Below are positions 10,954 through 22,975 of a stretch of DNA of 64,000 bases, in pieces. The stretch comes from Akebia trifoliata. Taxonomy: Eukaryota > Streptophyta > Magnoliopsida > Ranunculales > Lardizabalaceae. Where the stretch lies: NCBI GenBank assembly GCA_017979445.1, contig CM030706.1, forward strand, positions 23,205,884 through 23,269,883, given 5' to 3'. The notes beneath the pieces are model-generated. The model saw nothing but the letters and a program-made list of their open reading frames with translations, made no database searches and was not told the DNA's origin. Both the position numbers and the translations under genes were made by a program. Each line of letters begins with the position of its first letter. Position 1 is the stretch's first letter.

Positions 10954-12861
10954 TCCCACGGATGATGACTCTGATGGACCCCTTTTGCATTAATCCCGAG
11001 GTCACTCCCGGCGTTCCCCTCATCGCGGTGGCTTGGTACTTGTCACAGACACTCTGACACCCAAGTTAGAGAGATAGAGGAATAGTAATCAGAACTAGTT
11101 AGCCCTCAATTCTTCCTCTTTTTCCCAATAGTGTTATCTATGCTCGATCCGCAGGGTGTGTGAATCCATTTTTTATTTTTAAGGTTTGGGAGTCGCCACC
11201 TAGTTATTACGGTCTAGGAATCGAACATTGACTCAAAACGGATAAAATAACTAATCTACAAAAGATACTAAGTCTGGGGATCACGTTACGTGGTTGGAAG
11301 GCGGCACCAACCCCGTCCAGCAAACGTCAGTCTCTACTACATTGCTAAAAGATCTAAATAAATAAATAAAAAATAAAGTGAAAAGGAAATATACCTATAC
11401 AACAATCGCAACGACTTGTTCCCTCAGATCTGGTAGAACAGCTTCTCATATAAGTACTCATCACTTTGTTCTGTCACTGGATCTGCTTCAGATCTTCAAA
11501 ATGAAGTATCTCCTCCTTAGATCTGAATTTTGTGATGGATTTTTGGGTGTTTTCTAGAGAGTTTCTAGAATTTTCCAACAAAAATTGGAGTTTTGATGAT
11601 AGGTAAGGGGTTAGGACTTCAAAATCAGGGTTTTGAGAAGGTTGGGAAAGCTTTTTTACCTAATTTTTTTAGGATTTTCTTTGACCTACAAAATTAGGTT
11701 GTGGAGGCTATCTATTTATAGAGTTTTTTTGGGTAGAGTTAGTGTTTGATTAGGTTTCCTTTAGGGTTTTAATTAGGATTTTGATTTTAGTCTTATGAGA
11801 TTGAGTTAGTCTTTTTAGATTAGGGTTTTAATTAAGATTTTAACTTAAGTCTTATGATATTGACTTAGTTTAGATTAATTAATATTTTATCTATTAATTT
11901 CGAAATTAAAATTTTAAAAATTAAAAAATTACCGTCCCCTGAAGATAACTTTTGCATTTCAAGTCGTTTTTCGATGTTCTGGGATGTTTTGGAATCGATT
12001 TTTCGTAAGGAACTCAATGGGATTATTGTTTTGTGTTATTTATAAAAAAATTTGGTGTGAAATGATTGTGAACCCTATAAGGGGTATTTTCATAATTTTA
12101 TCGAATCTGGTGAAAATTGACGAAATAGTTTATTTGGTTTCACTTTGCTATTTTATGTGTTCGAAAGGATTTTCCTAAGCATAAAGGGGGCTCTAAGGAT
12201 GTTTTGATATTAGGGGTATTTTGATAATTTAATTATTTTTTAGTGATTTTTATTGTAAAACTTCTTTTTATCTGAAAAATGATGATTTCTATGTTTTTGG
12301 GGTTATATCTTCCTAGTGTAGCGTGGTTTCTACAGTTTTATTAGTTTGAGATACTTCATCTAAATTTCTGAAACATATCTAATAACAAATAAAGCATTAG
12401 AATAATCATTCATCATTGGGAATCATCGCAATCGGGTTGACGAGTTGATTAATCAGGCGAATGCAAAAATGGGGTGTCTACAACTACCTTTTTCTAGGAT
12501 TTCCCCCTCTGTAGGCTGTAATATAGGCTATAATTATGGGATCTCTGCTGATTCTGAGGGGTTGTTTACCTAATCAGGATATCCTGGAATGATCAAACTT
12601 ATCTGGAATGATTGCATTCGGGATTTTCGGAATTGACGTGCACGCAATAGTATTGCAGTTTTCTCGAGGCCTTGCCTACCTATTTGGCAGGGTAGGTTGT
12701 ACTTAGTGTTGTGCTGCCCTGCTAGCCAGACTAGGGAGGTCTCTACTCTGACCTGCCCTACTTGCTAGGCAGCGTCTTGTTAACTGGTCTGTGTTAGGTA
12801 CCCCCTGGCCGGCCTGGACATGTGTATGGTTAAGATTGATGCGCAATTATTTCCCTTTGCA
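10951..12861 (-). repeat. 5' LTR of the decayed Tat element, split by an insertion
   Basis: The blocks 10951-11140 and 12483-12861 align in order with 3222-3812. The intervening 11141-12482 has no counterpart there and is a later insertion. The right end 'ccctttgca' matches the other LTR end at 3812. Confidence 0.75.
11141..12482 (-). mobile_element. Solo-LTR-like insertion inside the Tat LTR
   Basis: The 1.34-kb insert ends in 'gggtgtctaca'. Near its left edge it carries 'gggagtcgccacctag', a block shared with the LTR-like region at 39899 and resembling the U5 end of large Ogre/Tat LTRs. On the minus strand a TATA-like TATAAATA lies at 11713-11720. No internal retroelement domains are present, so a solo LTR is the simplest reading. 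The flanking 5 bp (atcta / actac) are not a clean duplication, so the exact ends are uncertain. Confidence 0.55.
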
Positions 12862-13633
12862 AGCACAGTTCAAAATATCTCAAAAAAGTATACTTACTAT
12901 TGCAAAGGGGAAGGAATTATTTTTTGACTTTAAAAAAAAATGGACTACATCAACATTCAAGCCTTCAATCTTCATGTCTGAGACATGTCAAGCAAAGAAA
13001 GTAATAATAATCTTTAAAAAAGAAAAGAAACTAAACCATAGATGTTGGTGACTACCAAACTTACCTCATTGAAATAATGGGTGAATTTTTTACAGGTTGT
13101 GAGTGAGAAATGATAGAGAAGGTGAAAACCCTTGCTTGAGCAAAGAATAGAGCCATTCAATTTTATGTGTTATGTCTGAAGGATTAAAAAAAATACAATT
13201 CTAAAACCATAGTTTTCCAACACAAATTAAATCGATTTAGAACCGAAACCCTACTTATCGGACTAAAACTCTCACTTTCCTATATATGGTCAAGGTATTC
13301 AAGCTCTTGCTATCGAAATTCAAAGTAACCCAACTTGCATTTTGATGGGCTTTGTCATTATCAAAAGTTTGGATCAACCCCATAGTTGAGCAAGTTGTGA
13401 CAAATTTAGACTTCTCTTGTAAATGTGTGACCAATGTAAGCACTACTAGAGCAACTTGAGCAAGTTTGGAAGTAAGATATCTTCTCTATGGAGTGAAAGT
13501 TTTACATTTAAAATAGGGAACTGTGAAACAAGTCAAGACATACCCAAACTTGTCCTTCAAAAGGTAAATTTTGTAAGTAGTGAGTAACAACACCATAACC
13601 ACTCAATTGAGCATCGATCCTCTTAGAAGAGAC
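12862..13633. other. Intergenic DNA, no gene seen
   Basis: AT-rich sequence with short ORFs of 60-86 codons lacking recognisable domains. Confidence 0.6.
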
Positions 13634-13892
13634 AAAAGCTTTGCCACTACTGATTTTGGACGATCACTTTCTTATATAAATAAAGAGTAAAGAACCCAAA
13701 CCATGACCAATCAAATATAAAACACAGCTAGTGATAGTTTTGGTAAGGGGAAAATAGGTTATTCAAACTCACCTTCTGACAATAAAAATGTTAGAAAGAG
13801 GTTAAGGCCGTTTCATCTTTCATTGAAACATATTTTCTTATATATATAATTGATATATAGATTAGCCAAAGAGGAACATGTATAGAACCAAA
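13634..13892. repeat. Right copy of the 260-bp dispersed duplication
   Basis: Matches 1-261 in the same orientation. It continues into unrelated DNA at 'ggtccattta', where the left copy meets a CACTA-like end. Confidence 0.85.
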
Positions 13893-15276
13893 GGTCCATT
13901 TATTTCAAATCCTCTAAATCTAAGACTAATGGAGATACATAGATCACTTGTGGGGAAACACTAGTTAAAATCTAAAATTGCCTGTAATCACAACCAAAGA
14001 ATAGAACATGTTATTCTATGACTTGGACGGCCGACTATCATAGATAAAACATACTATAGCTTAGGGTTTGCCACCCAATTAATCTCTCCCTTCAAATTTC
14101 GGTGACAATGCACAAATTACCTTTACCAAATTACTTGGACAGATCCCTTGAATGACATGCAAACCTTTCAAACACTCATATGAAATGAATAGGTAAAATG
14201 ATGTTTAGTTGGCTTTTTCTCTTCCTATTCACAAATTAGACAGAAGATAACGTTTTCTTAAATAGAAAAGAAAAAGTCACGATGCGTTAGGTATACATGA
14301 GTAGATATCAAACAGAAAAACATTAAATTACAAAGCACCACGACATGTTTGTAAGTTCCAAGTTTCAAACCATTATAGCTAAATCAGGTGGTGGTGTTAG
14401 TCCAAAGGTAATGGTCAAGAACACGACGTCAAAGAAAAGATCAAACAACAAGGAAAATGATAGATAATTAAGCATTGGTCATATATGTACAATGTGAAGA
14501 TTAATAACACAATAAAATAGAATAAAAGGATAGTAGGGATATTTGGGGAATCACACAACCCAAGGCATGGAGGCAGGAAGGTATCCAAACACCACTAAAA
14601 CTATAATTCCCATAAATAACATGTTAGGTACAATCAGTAAGATATAAACAAATCATGTATTGAATGATGGTTGGGATTTTATTAGATTAATTTATTGCAT
14701 GTAAGGGAAAACGGACCTTTCATTAACATAGCAAATTATAGCAAAGAGAATGTTATTAATGCAGTGACACTGCATCGCATGTAAGAATGGTTCAAAATAT
14801 AGTACATTTCAGAATGTATCAGCCAAGATATGTTATAGAAGATTTTAGCATTATCATCATATATGATGATGTTGAATATATGTGAGGAAGCTTGGATTAT
14901 TGATCATCCAATTGGGTTGATTTTCGAGATAGAAGATTTCTATGTGGGTCTTATTGAATGATATGTCCTTGATCATGTACATGTGCACACATCTGATCAA
15001 AGATCATATAAAAAAGAGATCATATTCAAGCTAGTAGTAATAATAATTTAATAAAGAACGAAAAATTATCACCCTCTAACTTAGACATTGCTTTTCTTAT
15101 CCTTCTTTGGCACACTTCTCAATCCATATGAACTAGGAGCTTCACGATCTAACATATAGAACAACAAAAATAAATAAGAAAAATTGAACCTAAGAAGAGA
15201 TATATAATAAAAAATTAAAATGAATTTCAATACAAAAATGGTTTAATAGATTTGGAGTGGAACTTACAAACATGGC
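13893..15276. other. AT-rich intergenic DNA, no gene seen
   Basis: Stops are dense in all frames. No RNA gene or element boundary was recognised. Confidence 0.6.
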
Positions 15277-15532
15277 ATTGGATGGCCATGATCACCCAAA
15301 ATACTGTAACATTGGGTTTGAAGCAAATTCTGAAGAACTTAACTTACTTACATAGATATATAAACACATAGGACAAGAGGAAGAGTTAAGGTATTGATTA
15401 CAATATATTGGATGGCCATGATCGCCCAAAATACTGTAACATTGGGTTTGAAGCAAGTTCTAAAGAACTTAACTTACTTACATAGATATATAAACACATA
15501 GGACAAGCGGAGTTAAGGTATTGATTATAATA
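15277..15532. repeat. Two-copy 130-bp tandem duplication
   Basis: Unit 1 is 15277-15406 and unit 2 starts at 15407. Both begin 'attggatggccatgatc' and end near 'ggtattgatta'. Only a handful of substitutions and one short indel separate them, so the duplication is fairly recent. Confidence 0.9.
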
Positions 15533-17220
15533 TATTATAGATTTTAATTAAAAATAAGCAAGTGTCTGTTTCCTATGATGAAAGGTCAGTTTATATGTAC
15601 ATAAATGGAATCCTTAAAAATTTTGTCATTGTGTATAATAAAATCAATAAGGTTCACATACGTTTTCCTTTGTTGAAAATCCCGAATATGCATAAACTCC
15701 ACTGATCATCTGCAACTTATAAGCAATGTGTGTATAGTACCATCCTTTAATGATGGTAGGAACACACATGCATTAAGAGAAAAATTGCAATTATTAATCA
15801 TCATAATAATTCCTAGAATGTTACGACACAACTTACAATCTTCTTAGGACACAATTTGAGTACTCCACGCCTACCTGTAATCCTCATCAGTCAAATACTT
15901 CTCCCAGCAACATCTTTTAGGAATGATGCAATCAATGGTTGTGCTATATAAGCAATCAATAGGGCATGAACGTGTAATAAAAAATGAAGTTAATATATAT
16001 TCTGGATTTATCGAGTATATCTAGAACTAAGAGAAATAAGCTTACAATCTGATTAGTTTCTTGCACAAAGTTATCCTTCTTTGATCCACTATTGCATAAT
16101 CTACACTTTCATCTAATGGGGTAGTACTAGGTTCATCAATCTTATTAATTCTCCAAATTTAATTTCAATAACTCAAATTACCAAACAACCAGGAAAACTC
16201 TGACCCTCAAGAAGTAGATCTAAGTTCACGCTATAACATAAACTATTAAATAATAATACCCAATACAAGTTGGGTATCTTTAAAGATTAAATTACTAGAA
16301 ATAGAACAAATCCCATAAAATGTAACCCTTAATTCTTAACCAAAAATCAAAAAATTCCTCTATAAATTTCTTGAAACCTGTATAAGCATAAACAATTCAA
16401 GATTCTACACAAAACCCATCAACCAAGTAATAATTTTACCAAAAAAATCCATAGTTTTATAAAGAAAAAGGCACAAAACTTCAAAATTCATAATAATAAT
16501 AAAAAACTAGTTCAAATCCAAACAAAAAAAAATGCTAGAAAGTTAGAAAATACAAGGTGCAAGATTAGGTGAAAGGAATTTATCAAGAACAAACCCTTTT
16601 AATACCACAGCTCATCTTCATTCAAAGAGAGTATGAAAGAACATTCAAGACGATTTAATAAGCTAGCAAGAATATCAAAGTAAATGAGATTTAAAAAATA
16701 AAACCTCTACAAACCTCAAATCTCCCGAGCCCTGACAAAAAACCTGCAATGAGTTGAGCTTCTTTGACTCTTGTAGAGATGAAAACCCTAATAGAGATGA
16801 AAAGGGTGTGAGAAGGAGAGATTGGGAGTTAGGGCGAGAGAGTGAGATAGACAGAGAGAGTGCGAGAGGGAGATATAATGAAACAAAGGGAGACAATGCA
16901 AGAGGGAGAGAGGAAACACTAAATTGGGTAAAAAAATCAAAGCTATAAAGTTTTGCACCAAAAGAGTTAGTGATTCGTCAACGATTCCCCAAAAATCACC
17001 TCTATAATGCATTTCTTTGGAGGCTTTTTAACATAAATCGCTACTGATTTCAAATTGTTTAAGACATTTCTCCATAATCGCCACTGATTTCATCTCTTTT
17101 GGGGAGCTTACTACAAAACTGCCTTGGATGTTGTAGTGTTGGTAGCACTTCACAACACCACTCAACAAAATCGCCTCTAAAAGACCCATATTTTTATAGT
17201 GTTGGAAATACCATGATATC
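15533..17220. other. AT-rich intergenic DNA with a purine-rich GA tract
   Basis: No gene seen. A GA-rich low-complexity stretch lies at about 16790-16915. The 16980-17199 part has repeated 'tcgccactgattt'-like motifs ending in 'tttttatagtg', which loosely resembles a CACTA 3' end, but no partner end was found. Confidence 0.45.
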
Positions 17221-19156
17221 AAGTTGATTCAATGATGAATTCAAGTCTTGATTTTTATTTAAAAAAATTCCCACGTAGGGCCATCGAGTCAATTTGAAAA
17301 TGATTTTCTCACACGACCCATGGAATCCTCTAATTGACTCAACAACATCTTTCACACAAATCTGATTATTTAATAAATACCATATCATCGGACCAATCCA
17401 ATAATTATCCCAAAAATAATTTAGTAAATACATATCATGGCATCAATTCAACAATCAACCCAAAAATCAGATTTTTATGAAGATCTATCTATCGAGACAA
17501 GTAGTCTTCGAACGTATATAAAGATCAATCTATATTTTTGCTACTTAAGCCATTAACTCGGTTCACAATTATTCACATAAAAATCTAGAGATTTTATGCC
17601 TGGGTGATATCAAATTGGTTCAATAAATGCATTTTCTTTTTATGTGAAAATATGAAAAACGACGTTAAACCATTGAATCAATCATATCAAAACGTTTCTT
17701 AGGGAATGCCTTAATTAAACCATCGATTTGATTCTCCATCCAACCAAAAAAAGCTTGGATTTTGGGTTGCCATTGAATCAACCAGATCAGAAGTCATATG
17801 AGTCAAAATTATATGATAGTAGAAGATGATAAGCTGTCAAACCTGACCAACTTTCAAGAAACATTCACATATGTCCCATTTTCAGATGATGAATTGATGC
17901 CTCGTGCCAATAACATGATCCATTTTGACATGGCAGGTAGTCCACCAATTAGTGAAGAACAAATTTTAGGAAGAGTTGAACCTGCAACTGGTAATGCATT
18001 AAGGTGAATCAACCATGAATATCTAACTATACAACAAGTCAAGTTGAGTTACACTTAAATAAAGAAAACAAATTATTTGAGCACATCAACCTCACCATCA
18101 CAAATGAGGTGCAGTAGGGGATTTGGATTTGTAAATCAGATGTGATTGAAATCATATTTGGGGCCCTAAAACGAGATGACTTGGATCAGATGTTTGAATT
18201 GAAAATAATGCATGAAATCATTCATTCATTCATTTCAAACAAGTTGATTGATGGATCTACTCATTGTAAAACATTGAAAATTTGCATGCAAGTTGAACCT
18301 GTTGGACATATATGTGTTATATATTTCTAGGGTGAATTTAGAAAAAGTCTTTTGGAAAATCCCTTTGTTTAATTGTGTTTTTTGTTTTGTTCTTGGTTAG
18401 TCCCATATTGGCAAAAATAAAAATGGAAAACCAACTCTTATATTGTTGTTATTTCGATTATCCTTGAAGGCTAAGAGTGATAATGGGCGGGCTCACATGT
18501 GCAAATGGGGGGCCATGAAGGAAATCCAATGGTTTTGTATTGGGATTTGAGTTCTAGCTCTAAAAACCCTTAGCATGTGTGTGCTTGTTATCATGTCATA
18601 AAACCCTGATTTTAATGCACATTTCTCAAGCACTTATTGATGCGAATATATTAGAACTTAAATTTGTAACCAAAATTGTTGGAAAGCAAGTGAGGGTTGA
18701 ACACTAGGAAGTAGTATCAAGCAAAGAGTATGAACTTAACCAAAATGTAAAATCTGCATTTGTATTTTTGAAGTAACCAAAAGAAAATAAAACTTACTAA
18801 AAATTAAACTAATAGAAATTAAAGTTAAGCTAAAGACAATAGATGGAAATCGCCATTAGAGAGAGGATCCACCTAGAGCAACTACCATACCAAATTTAGC
18901 TTATATTATCTTTTTTAACTCAGTCCAAGGACTTGGTGTTAGCTCCTTAGTTTGGAAGATTTACTAAAGAAAAGCTTAATTTATAAAATCAAATATAGAG
19001 CTCATTTACTCACTAACATGTGAAGCTCCTACAAACAAACATCTAAAAGATATGAAACATCTTGATCTTATCTAAGCATGATCTATATAAGGTGTAGAAG
19101 TTCACTATAGCCTTGATCTATAGGAGTTGGACAAGCCTTGAAGTGAACTCATGAAC
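17221..19156. other. Intergenic DNA at the left flank of the Ogre-like element
   Basis: Short ORFs (for example 17798-18007 and 18142-18330) have no recognisable domain. The stretch ends in TGAAC (19152-19156), the left target-site duplication of the retrotransposon that follows. Confidence 0.6.
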
Positions 19157-21225
19157 TGTAGACACGTGATTTCGTCATTACGACGGCCACATCTACTATG
19201 ATTTGAAGTCGCCACCATTCATATTGTAAGTGGGTGTGAATGGTCACCCAATGTGCATTTTTGAAAAAGTGACATTTTGACATTTTAGTGACTCACGTGG
19301 ATAAGGTACGGATCAAACCTTAAGATCCGGGGTAAGCGGCTCGGTTGGAGAAAAGGGAAGGTGTTAGGCACCCTTTTCTCCCCACTAAATAGCGGTAACC
19401 TCAACTAAACTCGGTCATTTGATTAAAAAAAATACGAAAAATGATGTGCCACGTGTTGTGCATTTGTACCCTAGATAGGGGTTCATTTTCGGCTTGATCA
19501 TAGGGTCATTCCATTGATGGAAATGACCCTTATAGACCTTTAGCCTTGGGGTCCATCATCCTAAAAAATAAAAGGAAGGGGAGAGGGGTGATAGAAGAGG
19601 GAAGAGGGAGAGGATGTAGAAGAGAGAGGGGGGTTGCCTTGAACCCACCTTGTATCTTGTTTCTTCTTTTCTTCTTCTTGCTTGAGTCTTCTTGAGTCCT
19701 TAGTATTTAAATAAATACAACTCTTTTTTTTTTTATTGAAGGAGTAGAGAAGAGATGATAGTGGAGATGAGTGTAGTGTGTGATTTTTTTTTTATGAGAC
19801 TTGAGGAGGATTAGTGTGAGGGAATTGATGAGGATTTTCTGAGAGTGAGAGGGTTGATAGTTGTTAGTAGTAGAGAGTGTTGGGGAGAAGTTTTGTAATG
19901 AGAAGTTGGGGGCCATTTTTGGGAAGAGGAGGAGGGTATTTATAGATGTTGAGGAGTTATTTTAGGGATATAATGGGGTGAAGTGAAGAAAAAGGGTAGA
20001 ATGGTTATGAGTTTGAGAGAGAAGTGGGTGTAATTTAGAGGAGAGGAGGAGATGGAGGGTATTTAGGTAAGGAGGGTTAAATGGGTGAGTTTTGACCCAA
20101 ATGGTTTGGATCCTACCCAACCCATTTGGGTGGAGTGTTTGGTGAGGTGAGTTTAAGATGGTGGTTGTGATTAAATGGTATTTGATTTAAGAGAATGGAG
20201 GATTTAAAGAGGTGGTTGATGATATTTTGGGAGGGTGAAGGAGATGATGCCATGTGTTAAAGTGGGTGGAAATGAAGGGTTGGGATAGGTTGATGGGGAG
20301 GTTGAGTGTTTGACTTGAGAGGATGGTGTAGGTTTAGGTTGTAGATATAGGTTTTGTAGGGAATGATGAGGGAGTAGGAGGTTAGGTATAGGTTAGGGGT
20401 GTGGGTAGATGTGTTTGATTTGAGAGAAAAGGTGATGGGTTGATGTGTGGGTAGATGGGATTTAAAGCAAATTAATGGGGTGGGGTAGGTAGTTGGGTGA
20501 GGGAGGTGAGATGGGGTGATGACATGTGTCATCTTTTGATGATAAAAGAGTGATTGGTTGATGTGGGTTGTGATTTATGGGTTAGGTTGTGGGTTGGATA
20601 ATGAATTGGAATGGTTAATTTTTGTGGGCTTTGTAGTGTTGGGCTTGGGTTTTAGAAATGGTTTTGGGTTTTAGGGTTTGGTTGAGGTTTATTTTGGAAT
20701 GGGTTTTGAGGGTATAGGTTGGTTTTAGATTTTAGGTGATGTGGATTGATTTTAGGCTAAGGGTAAGATGAGAAATCGATTTAGGAAAGTGTTGAGGGCT
20801 CATGGGCCTTAGGTGGGCCTATGGTTTTTTTGCGGATTCGGAGGCGGAGCGGTGGTAGTAGAGGCGGGGTAGGCATCTCAAGTCTCACTTTTTAATTTTT
20901 AATTTTTTTAGATTTTTACAATCATTAATTTGATCAAAAATGCCACGTGTTGGCGAATCGGGCTTTTTAGGCCCGTTGGTGAAATTTATCGAAAATTTGA
21001 CGTTTTTTATTTTGGAAGCGGAGCGGTGAATGTTGGGAAAGCGTAAGGTTGGCCGAGTCCTTTTGGTGGCCTCCTAAACCATTGAGAGGTCTTAGGGGCC
21101 TCGGGTTGGTAAAAATGTCACTTTTCAATGACTTGGGCCTTTAAGGCCCGTTGGCCCATTTATTTAGAAAATCGATATTTTTGGGCCCTTTCGAGAAGTG
21201 GCCCGTTCAAATTGAGGTGTCTACA
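19157..21225 (-). repeat. 3' LTR of the Ogre-like element
   Basis: 2069 bp, against 2063 bp for the other LTR. Differences seen by eye are a few tens of substitutions and short indels, concentrated in the G-rich stretch around 19550-20500. The ends are a perfect 9-bp inverted repeat. It carries a minus-strand TATA box. Confidence 0.95.
19937..19944 (-). promoter_or_regulatory. TATA box in the 3' LTR
   Basis: Minus-strand TATAAATA in a pyrimidine-rich context, followed about 30 bp downstream by the expected start region. An identical block sits at 37544-37551 in the 5' LTR. Confidence 0.55.
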
Positions 21226-21240
21226 GCTGCCCTTCTTTGC
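21226..21240 (-). other. Polypurine tract of the Ogre-like element
   Basis: The minus strand reads gcaaagaagggcagc immediately before the 3' LTR start TGTAGACAC. This is the expected primer for plus-strand synthesis. Confidence 0.75.
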
Positions 21241-21660
21241 AGGAATTGCGTGCAAAGAACTGCAAAGAATAGACTAAACCCCTATTTGTACGGGCCAGAA
21301 AAGTTCTGTACAAACACGATCTCGAATTATCGATTGTATTGAAGTTTTGTGGAAAATGGCTGCTCAAGCACGGGGTCTGACAGAGTTTTGCCTTATTAAT
21401 TCATTGATCTCGATGGCGCGGAGCTCGTGTGAGATCTTTGATTTGATGAAAATTTGATGAGTTTTGAAATCCGACTATTTCTTCGATCGTGTTTTGACAA
21501 ATCTCGAAAGGTTTTTGAAATTCTTTTGATTTTTTTTTTTTTTTTTTTTTTTTGTTACCTTCTTTTGTTGATCTTGCTCTGTTTCTATCATACGCTAACC
21601 CTCTCAATTCATGCATTGTCATTTGATACCTTTGATCCTTTCAACGATGTAAGCACTAAG

Positions 21661-21832
21661 GTTGTTAGCAGTCGCCACAAATCCAAGAGAGTTTTGCAGT
21701 TGGAGCACAAGCAATATGGTTGTTAACAGCTGTCACTGATCCAAGAGAGATTTTTGCTGTTTAGAGTACTCGCAATATGGTTGTTAACCGCTGTCACAGA
21801 TCTAAGAGAGAGTTTTGCAGTTGGAACCGAAT
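21661..21832. repeat. Three-copy tandem repeat of about 60 bp
   Basis: Units start with 'gttgttag/aac' at 21661, 21719 and 21780, each followed by 'gtcac...atccaagagag' and 'ttttgcagtt' or variants. It sits between the captured HD-ZIP fragment and the 3' LTR. A poly-T run of about 24 lies nearby at 21531. Confidence 0.8.
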
Positions 21833-21844
21833 CGACCAAGACCT

Positions 21845-22975
21845 GTTGCATTGGTGCTACTCTCTTGTAATATCAACATGTGTTTGACTGGAATTTGGAG
21901 TATTAACTCGCAGTAGAGAAACACAGTTACCAGGATCTCTACCATTAGCAATATGTGCCATTTCTTGAACAGCACCGCCATTAGAAAGAATGTCCCACTC
22001 ACTTTTAAAGTTCTCATCGCGAAGGGAATTGAAAACTCCCTTTGGTGGGACTGGAAGCCAGAAAGAAGTAGCTGCACTTAGCACAATACCAGGAGGCCTG
22101 CTGAGATCATCTATGCTTTTTCCAATCATGGCCCTTACATCTTCAGCGCCACTTCCCTATAATGTTGTCCATGTGTGAGCAGTAGAAGCACTTACATCAG
22201 AACAAAAACTCATCACCATTCTTTCAGCTAACTTCAACATACTCTTCCGCCCTTCTTGACTTGTGATCACACCAACATCTCCAGTGGGCATGTTACTAGT
22301 CATAAAACTTGCAAGGCGTTCACATTGTTGATCTAGGGTAGCAATTCATCACTTTGTTCCCAATCCAAGGTCAGAGTTAGCCAGTGTTCTATATGTACTG
22401 TGAACTGCTTTGTCATCCACTTCTACATGTTCGACCCATATGACCTTGGAGTGACCATTTGGCATTTCTTGGATTAAATAGCATGATGGCCTTCTTCAAC
22501 ATCTCGATATCGAGCTAGGACAAATGATCCAAGGAAACATCGACCACCGTCCAAATCCCCTTGACATGTTGTTTCCAATACCTTACAAAGAATTTTCTCA
22601 AGTCAGAACCAGAGGTGAAGGGACTTGAAATTCTGTTGTCATCACTTGAAGGGCTCCATTGTAATTTTCTACTACACCTATTGATACGACTTCAAGAGTT
22701 GTTGCTTTTGAAACAATGTTAGAAAACACGGTGGACCACTGATTCACATCCATAAGGATCTCAACAAGGTTAATGTGATTCATGATAACAATGGCCGTTT
22801 CTCGAGAAGCTTCTGATTTAATCCAAATAGTTTTGGTCCAATTCCCCTCGGGAATGTTTGTATGTACTCATCTTCACTTAGAATCTCATAAGCATCGTTA
22901 AGGCCACGCATCCATAAGGGTTTCCCTAGTTAGGTCATTCTTATAAACTCTTCCATTGCTACAACTCAGTAGGCC
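21845..22975 (-). pseudogene. Captured HD-ZIP IV (PDF2/ATML1-type) START-domain fragment
   Basis: The minus-strand conceptual pieces line up in order with the middle and C-terminal part of plant class IV HD-ZIP proteins. They begin with 'VAMEEFIRM' near 22965, then 'TFPRGIGPK' and '[17 protein letters not shown]' (22783-22598 frame), then 'QHVKGIWTVVDVSLDHL' near 22560 and '[13 protein letters not shown]' near 22240. They end with '[19 protein letters not shown]', '[20 protein letters not shown]' and 'NCVSLLRVN' (22129-21857), finishing near '[11 protein letters not shown]'. The homeodomain and leucine zipper are absent. Several stops and frameshifts are present and no long introns are apparent. 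It lies inside the retrotransposon, in the element's sense orientation, between integrase and the 3' LTR. The intact family members are epidermal transcription factors; this copy is non-functional as a protein. Confidence 0.88.

Larger units (their letters stand above)
3222..12861 (-). mobile_element. Decayed Tat-lineage Ty3/gypsy LTR retrotransposon, internally deleted
   Basis: Two related terminal blocks (3222-3812 and 10951-12861, the latter interrupted) flank minus-strand pol remnants in the order RT fragment, RNase H, second RNase H, integrase. Plus-strand (antisense) ORFs lie between integrase and the 3' LTR. Two RNase H domains and antisense ORFs downstream of pol are known Tat-lineage traits (Grande/RIRE2-like). 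Gag, protease, the N-terminal part of RT and a recognisable primer site are missing: RT homology runs directly into the LTR near 10951. The LTRs differ by many substitutions and indels, so the insertion is old. No clean target-site duplication was found, so the outer ends are approximate. Confidence 0.8.

Noticed and set aside
17020..17199. CACTA 3' end ('tttttatagtg')
   Set aside because: No partner CACTA end with a matching 3-bp duplication; the subterminal motifs are weak.
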